A model generated the notes under the pieces. It saw only the letters and a list, made by a program, of their open reading frames with translations, made no database searches and was not told where the DNA came from. A program made the translations under genes and the position numbers. This document shows, piece by piece, positions 17,644-27,279 of a DNA stretch of 64,000 nt (its first letter is position 1; each line of letters begins with the position of its first letter). Origin of the DNA: Ruegeria sp. R13_0 (GTDB lineage: Bacteria > Pseudomonadota > Alphaproteobacteria > Rhodobacterales > Rhodobacteraceae); NCBI RefSeq assembly GCF_017743995.1, contig NZ_JAGHRB010000005.1, positions 124,001 to 188,000 of the forward strand, read 5' to 3'.

Positions 17644-20601
17644 TTACTTTCCTTCGAGGCTCAGCGCGTCGTTCACGAGCGCTTCTTGTTGAGCTTTGTG
17701 TTGGCTGGCCAGACCCGTCGCAGGCGAGGCCGAGGTTGCGCGGCCGACATAGCGCGGCCGTGTATGTTTGGCGCCGATACGGGTCAGCACCCATTCGATA
17801 TTTGGCTCGATGAAGGTCCAGGCGCCCTGGTTCTTGGGCTCTTCCTGACACCAGACGATTTCGGCCCCTTTGAAACGCTCAAGCTCGTTGATCAGCGAAT
17901 GCGCCGGGAACGGGTAATACTGCTCGATCCGCATCAGGTAGACGTCGTCGATTCCACGGGCGTCGCGTTCCTCCAGCAGGTCATAATAGACCTTGCCGGA
18001 ACACAGAACCACGCGCTTGATCTTGTCGTCTGCTGCCAGTTTGGTGTCCGAGTTGCCCTGTTGCGCATCGTCCCACAGCACCCGGTGGAAGCTGGAGCCG
18101 GTGGTGAAATCCTCAGCCGTACTGACCGCCAGCTTGTGGCGCAACAACGATTTCGGGGTCACCAGGATCAGCGGTTTACGGAAGGTGCGGTGCAGCTGGC
18201 GGCGCAGGATGTGGAAGTAGTTCGCCGGTGTCGTGCAGTTCGCCACGATCCAGTTGTCCTGACCACACATCTGCAGGAACCGCTCCAAACGCGCCGAGCT
18301 GTGTTCGGGGCCTTGCCCCTCGAACCCGTGCGGCAGAAGCGTCACCAGACCGGACATCCGCAACCATTTGCTTTCACCCGAGCTGATGAACTGGTCGAAC
18401 ATGATCTGCGCCCCGTTGGCGAAGTCGCCAAACTGCGCCTCCCACAGGACAAGGGCGTTCGGTTCGGCCAGCGAATAGCCGTACTCAAAGCCCAGGACCG
18501 CATATTCTGACAGCATCGAGTCGATCACTTCGTAGTGCGACTGACCCTCGCGGATGTTGTTCAGCGGATAAAACCGCTCTTCCGTTTCCTGATGGACAAA
18601 GCCCGAGTGACGTTGACTGAACGTCCCGCGTGTCGCGTCCTGACCGGACAGTCGAACCGGAAAGCCCTCGGTCAGCAACGAGCCAAAGGCCAGCGCTTCA
18701 CCTGTGGCCCAGTCAAAGCCCTTGCCACTGTCGAACATCTGTTTCTTGTGGTCCAGCAATCGCCCGACCGTCTTGTGCAGGGCAAAGCCTTCGGGGGCGG
18801 CGGTCAGCGCGGTGCCGATCTCGGCCAGGGTCGCTGGCGCGATGGCGGTTTCACCGCGCACATAGTCCTCTTTGTTTTTGTCCAAATGCGACCAGCGCCC
18901 GTCCAGCCAGTCGGCCTTGTTGGGTTTATAGTCTTTGCCGGCCTCAAACTCATCATTCAGATGGGCCTGGAAGGCGGCCTTCATATCCTCGATCTCGCCT
19001 TCGGGGATCAGGCCGTCTTTGACCAGACGTTCGGTGTAGAGCGACAGAGTGGTCTTATGCGTCTTGATCTTCTTGTACATGATCGGGTTGGTGAACATGG
19101 GCTCGTCGCCCTCGTTGTGACCAAACCGGCGATAGCAGAAGATGTCGATGACAACGTCCTTGTGGAACTTCTGGCGGAACTCTGTCGCGACCTTGGCGGC
19201 GTGAACAACGGCCTCGGGGTCGTCGCCGTTCACGTGAAAGATCGGTGCCTCAACCATCAGCGCGATATCGGTTGGATACGGGCTCGAACGCGAGAAGTGT
19301 GGCGCGGTGGTAAAGCCGATCTGGTTGTTCACGACGATATGCATAGTGCCGCCGGTTTTGTGGCCCTTGAGGCCGGACAGGCCAAACCCTTCGGCGACCA
19401 CACCCTGACCGGCAAAGGCCGCATCCCCGTGCAGCAGGATGCCCATAACCTTGGTGCGGTCGGTGTCGTTCAACTGATCCTGCTTGGCGCGGACCTTGCC
19501 CAGAACCACCGGATTCACCGCCTCAAGGTGTGAGGGGTTGGCGGTCAGCGACAGGTGGACACTGTTGCCGTCAAACTCACGGTCGCTGGAGGCGCCGAGG
19601 TGATACTTCACATCGCCAGAGCCATCCACATCTTCAGGCTTGAAGCTGCCGCCCTGAAATTCATTGAAAATCGCGCGGTAGGGTTTGCCCATCACGTTGG
19701 CCAGAATATTCAGGCGGCCTCTGTGCGGCATGCCGATGACAATGTCGCTGACGCCCAGTGCACCACCGCGTTTGATAATCTGCTCCATCGCCGGGATCAG
19801 GCTTTCGCCACCATCCAGACCGAACCGCTTGGTGCCCATGTATTTGACATGCAGGAATTTCTCGAAACCCTCGGCCTCGACCATCTTGTTCAGGATCGCC
19901 TTACGGCCTTCCTTGGTAAAGGCGATTTCCTTGCCGTAACCTTCGATCCGCTCCTTCAGCCAGGCGGCTTGTTCCGGGTCTGAGATATGCATGTATTGCA
20001 GCGCGAAGGTGCCGCAGTAGGTCCGCTTCACGATCTCGACGATCTGCCGCATCGAGGCCATCTGCAGGCCCAGAACATTGTCGATAAAGATCGGCCGGTC
20101 CATGTCGGCTTCGGTAAAGCCATAGGTCTTCGGATCGAGTTCCGGATGTGTGCTGGCCGCGCGCATGCCCAGCGGATCCAGATCTGCGGCCAGATGGCCC
20201 CGGATCCGGTAGGCCCGGATCAGCATCAGCGCTCGCAAGCTGTCCAGCACGGCGCGCTTGATCTGGTCATCGCTGATCTCTACGCCCTTGTCTGCGGCCT
20301 TTTCCTTGATCTTCTTGCCCGTCGCCTTGGCATCGATCTCGGCCCACTCACCGGTCAGCGCCCCAGTCAGATCATCCGCAGGCATCGGCGGCCAGTCGGT
20401 TCGCGCCCAGGATGGCCCCTCGGCCTCACGCTGAACGTCCGGAGACGCGTCACCCATCGCCTTGAAGAACTCGGCCCAGGCGGCATCCACCGCCCCGGGG
20501 TTCTTGGTGTATTGGGCATAGAGCTGCTCGAGATACTCGGCATTGTGGCCTTGCATAAAGCTTGAGGCATGGAACGCGGAATTGGGCGTATGTTCGGTCA
20601 T
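17644..20601 (-). CDS. sucA: 2-oxoglutarate dehydrogenase E1 component
   Basis: Thiamine-diphosphate-dependent decarboxylase (985 aa, normal size) that commits 2-oxoglutarate to succinyl-CoA. It begins with the short N-terminal helix that binds the E2 core (FMQGHNAEYLEQLYAQY at about 16-32). IGMPHRGRLN near 290 and HGDAAFAGQGVVAE near 395 are E1o signatures, and the C-terminal part holds the second thiamine-binding half (GFEGQGPEHSSARLERFLQ). The start overlaps the stop of the DUF805 gene (ATGA), and sucB follows after three bases. Confidence 0.97.
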   Translation of the reverse strand: MTEHTPNSAFHASSFMQGHNAEYLEQLYAQYTKNPGAVDAAWAEFFKAMGDASPDVQREAEGPSWARTDWPPMPADDLTGALTGEWAEIDAKATGKKIKEKAADKGVEISDDQIKRAVLDSLRALMLIRAYRIRGHLAADLDPLGMRAASTHPELDPKTYGFTEADMDRPIFIDNVLGLQMASMRQIVEIVKRTYCGTFALQYMHISDPEQAAWLKERIEGYGKEIAFTKEGRKAILNKMVEAEGFEKFLHVKYMGTKRFGLDGGESLIPAMEQIIKRGGALGVSDIVIGMPHRGRLNILANVMGKPYRAIFNEFQGGSFKPEDVDGSGDVKYHLGASSDREFDGNSVHLSLTANPSHLEAVNPVVLGKVRAKQDQLNDTDRTKVMGILLHGDAAFAGQGVVAEGFGLSGLKGHKTGGTMHIVVNNQIGFTTAPHFSRSSPYPTDIALMVEAPIFHVNGDDPEAVVHAAKVATEFRQKFHKDVVIDIFCYRRFGHNEGDEPMFTNPIMYKKIKTHKTTLSLYTERLVKDGLIPEGEIEDMKAAFQAHLNDEFEAGKDYKPNKADWLDGRWSHLDKNKEDYVRGETAIAPATLAEIGTALTAAPEGFALHKTVGRLLDHKKQMFDSGKGFDWATGEALAFGSLLTEGFPVRLSGQDATRGTFSQRHSGFVHQETEERFYPLNNIREGQSHYEVIDSMLSEYAVLGFEYGYSLAEPNALVLWEAQFGDFANGAQIMFDQFISSGESKWLRMSGLVTLLPHGFEGQGPEHSSARLERFLQMCGQDNWIVANCTTPANYFHILRRQLHRTFRKPLILVTPKSLLRHKLAVSTAEDFTTGSSFHRVLWDDAQQGNSDTKLAADDKIKRVVLCSGKVYYDLLEERDARGIDDVYLMRIEQYYPFPAHSLINELERFKGAEIVWCQEEPKNQGAWTFIEPNIEWVLTRIGAKHTRPRYVGRATSASPATGLASQHKAQQEALVNDALSLEGK

Positions 20602-21140
20602 TGGGCTACCTCATATGGGTTGGGACCGTATTGGTTGGTGCCTGGTTGAGACGGGCGGGTCAGCCACCACAGAACCAGGAGGGGCGACACAAACAAGACA
20701 AGCAGTGTCGGAATGACGATCAGCAGAGTGGCACGTGTGAACAAAATGTCCAGATTGCCGCCATGCTGGAAACTTGAGGCAAGGCCGATGCCGAAAATCA
20801 GAACCGCGAAGGCTCCGAGGATCAGCAGGATCGGCAACAGAGCGTAAAGCCCACTGCGCCCGGAATCGTGCATCCGCCGCCACGCGACGGCCAGATGTGG
20901 GAAGAACACAATCAGGCTGACGATGCTTTGCACCGGTTGACGGGATGTGGCGGAGACGGATTTCACGCCATCTCCCTCGGTCACCGAGACCTGAGTGAAG
21001 AACTGCGCATCAATGATCCCGGCAAGAATGCTCCAGATCACGATGAACAGGAAAAAGAACCAGTATTCGGGCCGTGAGGCACGACCCGAAAAGGTGAAGA
21101 ACTTGGAGAAACAAGTGCGGATGGCGTCGGAGAATGTCAT
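20598..21140 (-). CDS. DUF805 membrane protein
   Basis: 180-aa integral membrane protein. The N-terminal motif FTFSGRASRPEYWFFFLF (about 17-34) and the WRRMHDSGRSGLY block (about 86-98) define DUF805; there are four helices. Function unknown. Both ends overlap neighbours by ATGA (the 228-aa gene before, sucA after), so it is a tightly coupled member of the suc operon. Confidence 0.82.
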   Translation of the reverse strand: MTFSDAIRTCFSKFFTFSGRASRPEYWFFFLFIVIWSILAGIIDAQFFTQVSVTEGDGVKSVSATSRQPVQSIVSLIVFFPHLAVAWRRMHDSGRSGLYALLPILLILGAFAVLIFGIGLASSFQHGGNLDILFTRATLLIVIPTLLVLFVSPLLVLWWLTRPSQPGTNQYGPNPYEVAQ

Positions 21141-21823
21141 TCAGTCGCCTCCGGCTTTTTCGAGGTGAGCGTGAAAAAAACGGATGCCACGTCAATTTCG
21201 GAATCTGAAACAGCCGAAATCCGTTCAGTATTGAGGATCGCTCCATTCAGCCTGCGTTTGAGGCCAGCGCTTTCGGATGATTGAGGCTGCAGATGGTAGA
21301 CCGGCGGAAACGTTTTGGGGTCCCGATCTGAGCCCGCTAGCAATTTCCGAAATGTCGTTGGTGAGTCGTCTTCTTTTAAGGCAAGAACACATTCTATCTG
21401 ACCATAGGACGCATTCTCAAAACCATTCGCGCGCAAAAGGCTGCCCGTTTGTGTTCGAACAAACCAAAGGTCTTGCTGCTGCCCGCCTTCGATCTGCTTT
21501 AGACTGCGCGCACCGGCTGCATTCTTAAGCGCTTGGGTCCATGCACTCTCGATTCTTGGGTCTGGAACATCGCTGAAGCCAAGGTGATGGTATAAAAAAG
21601 TAGCCGCATAGGACCGTATAGCGCGGTCATCGAGATCCGCTGGCGCGCTGGCGATCCAGTCGATTTTTGTGAGGGCGTCGGTCAAACTTGCCAAGTCAGT
21701 AGTCGACTGGCAGGCGGCGATGGTTTCCGATGCAAAACCATTTTCATTTGCAGCCACAGGGACGGTTGTGGCTGCCAAAACGGCAGCCACAAAGCCAAAC
21801 AGGAGTTTACCGCCCCAATTCAC
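21137..21823 (-). CDS. Secreted hypothetical protein between sucD and DUF805 gene
   Basis: Unrecognised, 228 aa with a signal peptide (about 1-25, ending in VAANE). The start is GTG three bases after the sucD stop, with only a weak ribosome site. Two cysteines (near 38 and 144) might form a periplasmic disulfide. The central block has SYAATFLYHHLGFSDVPDPRI and FVRTQTGSLLRANGFENA. Sampled 60-base stretches are 42-45% GC against about 60% in sucD and sucA, so it looks like an insertion into the operon. A relation to metabolism is not evident. Confidence 0.6.
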   Translation of the reverse strand: MNWGGKLLFGFVAAVLAATTVPVAANENGFASETIAACQSTTDLASLTDALTKIDWIASAPADLDDRAIRSYAATFLYHHLGFSDVPDPRIESAWTQALKNAAGARSLKQIEGGQQQDLWFVRTQTGSLLRANGFENASYGQIECVLALKEDDSPTTFRKLLAGSDRDPKTFPPVYHLQPQSSESAGLKRRLNGAILNTERISAVSDSEIDVASVFFTLTSKKPEATE

Positions 21824-21826
21824 GGC

Positions 21827-22708
21827 TTAACCAATCGCTTCCAACACAGCCTCACCCAGCGTTGCCGGGCTTTCTGCCACAACGATACCGGCCGAACGCA
21901 TGGCTTCGATCTTGTCCTCGGCCCCGCCTTTGCCACCAGCGACGATCGCGCCCGCGTGGCCCATGCGGCGGCCCGGAGGGGCCGTGCGGCCTGCGATGAA
22001 ACCGGCGGTTGGCTTTTTGCGGCCCTTCTTGGCCTCATCCGCCAGGAACTGCGCGGCTTCTTCCTCGGCCGAGCCACCGATCTCACCGATCATGATGATC
22101 GACTCGGTTTCGTCATCGGCCAGGAACCATTCCAGCACGTCGATATGCTCGGTGCCTTTGATCGGATCGCCGCCGATGCCCACGCAGGTGGACTGGCCCA
22201 GACCCACATCTGTGGTCTGCTTGACGGCCTCATAGGTCAGGGTGCCCGAACGGGACACAACGCCGACCGAGCCGCGCTTGTGGATGTGGCCGGGCATGAT
22301 GCCGATCTTGCAGGCGTCGGGCGTGATGACACCGGGGCAGTTCGGCCCGATCAGGCGCGAGCTTGAGCCTTCCAGCGCGCGCTTCACCTTCATCATGTCC
22401 AGAACCGGAATGCCTTCGGTGATGCAGACGATCACTTCCATCTCGGCATCAATCGCTTCGAGGATCGAGTCCGCCGCGAAGGGCGGCGGCACATAGATCA
22501 CCGAGGCGTTGGCCTCGGTCACATGCTTGGCCTCGTGGACCGAGTTGAACACGGGCAGATCAAGATGCGTCATCCCGCCTTTGCCGGGGGTCACACCGCC
22601 GACCATCTTGGTGCCATAGGCGATGGCCTGTTCAGAGTGGAATGTGCCCTGCGAGCCGGTAAAGCCCTGACAGATCACTTTGGTATTTTCGTCGATGAGG
22701 ACTGCCAT
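21827..22708 (-). CDS. sucD: Succinyl-CoA ligase (ADP-forming) subunit alpha
   Basis: CoA-binding alpha subunit (293 aa) of succinyl-CoA synthetase, making ATP or GTP with succinate. The N-terminal CoA fold ([21 protein letters not shown]) is clear, [10 protein letters not shown] is near 155, and the phosphorylated histidine is H251 in RMGHAGAIV. Unusually it is not adjacent to sucC: a 213-aa lipoprotein gene lies between them. Confidence 0.97.
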   Translation of the reverse strand: MAVLIDENTKVICQGFTGSQGTFHSEQAIAYGTKMVGGVTPGKGGMTHLDLPVFNSVHEAKHVTEANASVIYVPPPFAADSILEAIDAEMEVIVCITEGIPVLDMMKVKRALEGSSSRLIGPNCPGVITPDACKIGIMPGHIHKRGSVGVVSRSGTLTYEAVKQTTDVGLGQSTCVGIGGDPIKGTEHIDVLEWFLADDETESIIMIGEIGGSAEEEAAQFLADEAKKGRKKPTAGFIAGRTAPPGRRMGHAGAIVAGGKGGAEDKIEAMRSAGIVVAESPATLGEAVLEAIG

Positions 22709-22764
22709 TTGGCGTTCTCCTTTGTTGTGCCCGAGGTCTCATCCCCGGCATTTGATTTCGAACT

Positions 22765-23406
22765 CTACCGGCCGTCGATTTTTATTACGGTGCCAGAAAT
22801 GTAGTGAGTTTCCTTGCCTGGGGTTCTTTCCACAGCGCCTTCCGCATCATAGACTTCGACTTTGAAGTCGACGCCGTCTCGGCGGTAGGTGCCAAAATAC
22901 CCGACTTTATCTGTGCCGATATTAGTTTCCCCAGCTATGCGATTCATTGCCTTTACAGTTTGAAAGCCGTTTGCAGTGAGTTCTTTTCCAAGTTCTACCG
23001 CAAACTCGTCCGCCCATGTTCCTCTGATTTGAGCGTCGCAACTATATCGTTTGAAGACCGTTCCTTTTGGTACCGGAGGAGCATCGGTTTTGTCCCAACG
23101 TCCGGGTTGATCCGTGTCGATATAGAAACGAGGTTTCCCGTAGAAATTGAAATCATCCCACCCCTTTAGATCAACGCCAAGTCCTAGGTCTTCGCGTCTT
23201 GCCACCTTTTGCGCATCCAAGAAGGTAACGGGCTTACGCAGGCAAAGATCGCGCATTGCAAAAAAAACCTGCTCAGCACTAACCCCACGAGCGGCAGGGT
23301 TGGCCAATAGGGAATTGGCCGTTTGACCGCTGCCGCCCCCTTCGCAGGCCGATAGACCGGCAAGACAGGCGCACAAGGTTAGCATTCGCGCTAAGGGATG
23401 ATTCAT
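22765..23406 (-). CDS. AT-rich lipoprotein between sucC and sucD
   Basis: Not recognised (213 aa). The N-terminus is a lipoprotein signal with lipobox LSAC (Cys about 21), followed by a Gly/Ser linker. The mature domain has pairs of cysteines (DLCLRKP near 54 and RYSCDAQIRG near 122) and alternating charged strands, suggesting a folded periplasmic domain. ATG 23406 lies six bases after the sucC stop. Sampled stretches are 43-53% GC, lower than sucC and sucD, so it is probably a late insertion that keeps the operon readable. Function cannot be inferred. Confidence 0.65.
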   Translation of the reverse strand: MNHPLARMLTLCACLAGLSACEGGGSGQTANSLLANPAARGVSAEQVFFAMRDLCLRKPVTFLDAQKVARREDLGLGVDLKGWDDFNFYGKPRFYIDTDQPGRWDKTDAPPVPKGTVFKRYSCDAQIRGTWADEFAVELGKELTANGFQTVKAMNRIAGETNIGTDKVGYFGTYRRDGVDFKVEVYDAEGAVERTPGKETHYISGTVIKIDGR

Positions 23407-23412
23407 CAGGAC

Positions 23413-24606
23413 TTAACCCTTAACCGCCTTCACGATCTTCTCGGCACCGTCTTTCAGGTTGTCCGCCGCGATCACGTCCAGGCCAGAGGTGTTGATGATC
23501 TCTTTGCCCTTCTCGACATTGGTGCCTTCCAGACGCACGACCAGCGGAACCTTCAGACCGACCTCTTTCACCGCGGCAACTACGCCTTCGGCGATGACGT
23601 CACAGCGCATGATACCGCCGAAGATGTTGACCAGAATGCCTTTGACGTTCGGGTCCGAGGTGATGATCTTGAACGCCTCGGTCACTTTCTCTTTGGTCGC
23701 ACCGCCGCCCACGTCGAGGAAGTTGGCAGGCTCAGCCCCATACAGCTTGATGATGTCCATGGTCGCCATCGCCAGACCGGCGCCGTTGACCATGCAGCCG
23801 ATCTCACCATCCAGGGCGATGTAGTTCAGATCGTACTTGGAGGCCTCGAGTTCCTTGGGGTCTTCCTCGGTCTCGTCGCGCAGCTCGGCGATGTCGGGGT
23901 GGCGGTAAACCGCGTTGCCGTCAAAGCCCAGCTTGGCGTCCAGCACCTTGAGCTCGCCGCTGTCCGAGACGATCAGCGGGTTAATCTCCAGCATCTCCAT
24001 GTCCTTCTCGACGAAGGCTTTGTAGAGGATGCCCATCAGGCGCACACATTGCTTGACCTGCGCGCCCTGAAGACCCAGCGAGAACGCGATGCGGCGGCCG
24101 TGATAGGCCTGGTATCCGGTCACAGGGTCCACCGAGAATGAGAGGATTTTTTCAGGCGTGGACGCGGCTACTTCTTCGATATCCATACCGCCTTCGGTCG
24201 AGCAGACAAAAGAGATGCGGCTGGTCTGGCGATCCACCAGCAGGGCCAGATACAGCTCACGCTCGATGCCGGAACCGGCTTCGATATAGATGCGGTTGAC
24301 CTGCTTGCCTGCGGGGCCGGTCTGGTGGGTGACCAGAGTGCGACCCAGCATCTTCTTTGCTTCCTCGGCCGCTTCTTCCACCGACTTGGTCAGACGGACA
24401 CCGCCCTTTTCACCTGCGTCTGCCTCTTTGAAGCTGCCCTTGCCGCGCCCACCTGCGTGGATCTGCGCCTTCACAACCCACAGAGGGCCGTCCAGTTCAC
24501 CGGCTGCGGTTTTGGCTTCCTCGGCGCGCAGAACCGCGCGACCGTCGGAGACCGGAGCGCCATAGCTGCGAAGAAGCGCCTTGGCTTGGTATTCGTGAAT
24601 GTTCAT
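23413..24606 (-). CDS. sucC: ADP-forming succinyl-CoA ligase subunit beta
   Basis: ATP-grasp beta subunit (397 aa, typical). [19 protein letters not shown] opens the protein, with the nucleotide-binding [12 protein letters not shown] near 46-57, the second-half signature [16 protein letters not shown] near 300, and [14 protein letters not shown] near 320. First gene of the suc operon, expressed from the 322-base upstream region that carries the paired palindromes. Confidence 0.97.
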   Translation of the reverse strand: MNIHEYQAKALLRSYGAPVSDGRAVLRAEEAKTAAGELDGPLWVVKAQIHAGGRGKGSFKEADAGEKGGVRLTKSVEEAAEEAKKMLGRTLVTHQTGPAGKQVNRIYIEAGSGIERELYLALLVDRQTSRISFVCSTEGGMDIEEVAASTPEKILSFSVDPVTGYQAYHGRRIAFSLGLQGAQVKQCVRLMGILYKAFVEKDMEMLEINPLIVSDSGELKVLDAKLGFDGNAVYRHPDIAELRDETEEDPKELEASKYDLNYIALDGEIGCMVNGAGLAMATMDIIKLYGAEPANFLDVGGGATKEKVTEAFKIITSDPNVKGILVNIFGGIMRCDVIAEGVVAAVKEVGLKVPLVVRLEGTNVEKGKEIINTSGLDVIAADNLKDGAEKIVKAVKG

Positions 24607-24714
24607 CGAAATTGTCCCGTCTGACTACGATTAAACCGATATAGAGGTGTCTAGGGCACAATTATAAAGGCTTTTTTGACGTCAGAGTGGTTTTTAGCGA
24701 AGATTTTTCTCATT

Positions 24715-24745
24715 TGTGATCACAGTATTTTAGGGTGTGATCACA
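24715..24745. promoter_or_regulatory. Paired TGTGATCACA palindromes upstream of sucC
   Basis: Two perfect 10-bp palindromes, TGTGATCACA at 24715-24724 and 24736-24745, with centres exactly 21 bp (two helical turns) apart, 108 bases before the sucC start. The same pair geometry occurs upstream of sdhC. The rest of the 322-base intergenic region (24607-24928) holds only the mdh terminator; I see no gene in it. Binding by a dimeric repressor or activator is inferred; the regulator is not known. Confidence 0.65.
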
Positions 24746-24876
24746 AAATTCATAGGAATGAGTGTTGATTCGAATCCACTTTGAACAGAGTTTCAAAACC
24801 GCATCAAAATAGGCATTTGCGACGTTTGCCCTAACATTCCAGGCAGCGGATTGGTGTCGCAATGGGCCCGCCTCAT

Positions 24877-24905
24877 AAAAAAACCGGCCCAATTCAGGGC
24901 CGGTT
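24877..24905 (-). terminator. Rho-independent terminator of mdh
   Basis: Read on the minus strand: stem AACCGGCCC/GGGCCGGTT with a six-base loop, followed by a run of seven T. It begins about 24 bases after the mdh stop, so mdh transcription is separated from sucC. Confidence 0.85.
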
Positions 24906-24928
24906 CTGAAAATTGAGTCTTAGAGCGT

Positions 24929-25936
<1,008 letters not shown>

Positions 25937-26052
25937 TTAAATGGCTTTTGCGCAAGGGTCCTGCGGCGCGGCATGCCACCGCATACCGTTTGCCATCCCC
26001 AATCCGGTTGCGCTAAACCGCCTATGAATCAAGCCAATTCCCGGGACGCTGC

Positions 26053-26808
26053 ATGTTTGAATTGAACCTGATGTTTTTTGCAGTCGCGATCCCGGCGGTC
26101 ATCTTTGCGGGCATCTCGAAGGGTGGGTTCGGCTCGGGCGTGGCCTTTGCGTCGTCGTCGATTCTGGCTTTGATCCTGACACCGGGGCAGGCGTTGGCGC
26201 TGATGCTGCCGATCCTCATGGTGATCGACGTGGCCACGCTGGGACCCTATTGGAAACGCTGGAGCTGGCCGGATTCGCGTCTGCTGATCCTGGGCGCGGT
26301 TCCGGGTGTTCTGCTGGGCACCTGGCTATACCGGGTGACAGATGACGACCTACTGCGCCTGCTGATCGGAGGGATCTCGATCGGGTTTGTGATCTGGCAC
26401 GTCGCCCAAAGCAAGGGCTGGATACGCGGTTTCACCCGCCGTTTGCCTGCCTCTGCTGGTCTGTTCGCGGGGCTCGTCGCCGGGTTTACCAGTTTCGTCA
26501 GCCATGCAGGAGGTCCCCCGGCAGCGGTCTACCTGCTGTCGCAACGCCTGTCGAAGACCGAGTTTCAGGCCTCGACCGTTTTGGTGTTCTGGGTGATCAA
26601 CGCGGCGAAATTCGTGCCCTACGCCTATTTGGGCCTATTCACATGGCACACGGCGCTGGCGGATCTTCTGCTGACCCCGTTCGCCATATTGGGGGCCTGG
26701 CTGGGCGTCCGGGCGCATTTCATGCTGTCCGAACGCCTGTTCTTTGGTATCGCCTATGTGTTGCTGACCCTGACCGGAGGCAAGCTGATCTGGGACGCAT
26801 TGACTTAG
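26053..26808 (+). CDS. TSUP family membrane permease (TauE/SafE-like)
   Basis: Integral membrane protein of 251 aa with about eight helices and the TSUP features AGISKGGFGSGVAFASS near 18-34 and GFTSFVSHAGGPPAAVYLL near 140-158. TauE/SafE proteins move sulfur-containing anions or other organic acids; the substrate is unknown here. The last codon overlaps the stop of the convergent 101-aa gene (TTAG serves as stop on both strands). Confidence 0.85.
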   Translation: MFELNLMFFAVAIPAVIFAGISKGGFGSGVAFASSSILALILTPGQALALMLPILMVIDVATLGPYWKRWSWPDSRLLILGAVPGVLLGTWLYRVTDDDLLRLLIGGISIGFVIWHVAQSKGWIRGFTRRLPASAGLFAGLVAGFTSFVSHAGGPPAAVYLLSQRLSKTEFQASTVLVFWVINAAKFVPYAYLGLFTWHTALADLLLTPFAILGAWLGVRAHFMLSERLFFGIAYVLLTLTGGKLIWDALT

Positions 26809-27110
26809 GTGTTTGGCGGCAGGACATCGGCCATCTGCTCATAGGCTCGCCCGGAGGCCACAAGGCAGGTCATCCCGTCCGGCATGGTTACCGTGATCGT
26901 CCAACTGCCGGATTGGTCCGAGGCAAACAGCTCCATCACCGCACCCTGACGGGCAATGCCGATCCCCCGGCGCTTTTCACCATAGGTTTCCGCAAGGCGT
27001 TGCAACACATCGGCCCGAGGGGCGCAGTTGCGGGCCTGCGCCTGAACCTGTTGCGCCGCGAGGGCCATGATTCCAAGCCCGATTGTCATCTTCAATACTG
27101 TATTTTTCAT
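26805..27110 (-). CDS. Small secreted protein (101 aa)
   Basis: Not recognised. The start at ATG 27110 gives MKNTVLKMTIGLGIMALAAQQVQAQA, a clear signal peptide; an ATG four codons earlier is possible but overlaps the likely ribosome site. The mature part contains RNCAPRADVLQRLAETYGEKRRG...GLA-like sequence, two cysteines, and MELFASDQSGSWTITVT. This resembles small roseobacter periplasmic proteins of unknown function. Convergent with the TSUP gene. Confidence 0.65.
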   Translation of the reverse strand: MKNTVLKMTIGLGIMALAAQQVQAQARNCAPRADVLQRLAETYGEKRRGIGIARQGAVMELFASDQSGSWTITVTMPDGMTCLVASGRAYEQMADVLPPNT

Positions 27111-27197
27111 CTCTGACCCCATCTGTCACCAGTCGTCCAAAGTCTGCGGTCAAGAGGGCGATATTGCGTTAAAGCAAAGAGCGTTGCGTCATTTATG

Positions 27198-27209
27198 CTG
27201 CGTTGCGGC
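27198..27209 (+). promoter_or_regulatory. Motif CTGCGTTGCGGC upstream of mcl2
   Basis: A 12-base motif 70 bases before the mcl2 start. The same 12 bases (13 with the preceding G) occur before ecm, and an 11/12 match occurs before ccr. Proposed shared operator for ethylmalonyl-CoA pathway genes; unproven. Confidence 0.3.
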
Positions 27210-27279
27210 GATTTTTACCTTGAACTTTCCTGAGAAAAATGCCCCTTTCTGCGCAACATTATTTCAACGGGAGAGGCCA

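Noticed and set aside
24761..24780. GATTCGAATCC looks like a tRNA T-loop
   Set aside because: No acceptor stem, anticodon arm or CCA-end can be folded around it; it lies in the AT-rich sucC promoter region.
27067..27279. N-terminal extension of 71 codons on the malyl-CoA thioesterase gene
   Set aside because: The extension runs through an AT-rich intergenic region and lacks family similarity; the ATG at 27280 has a good ribosome site and the family's usual start.
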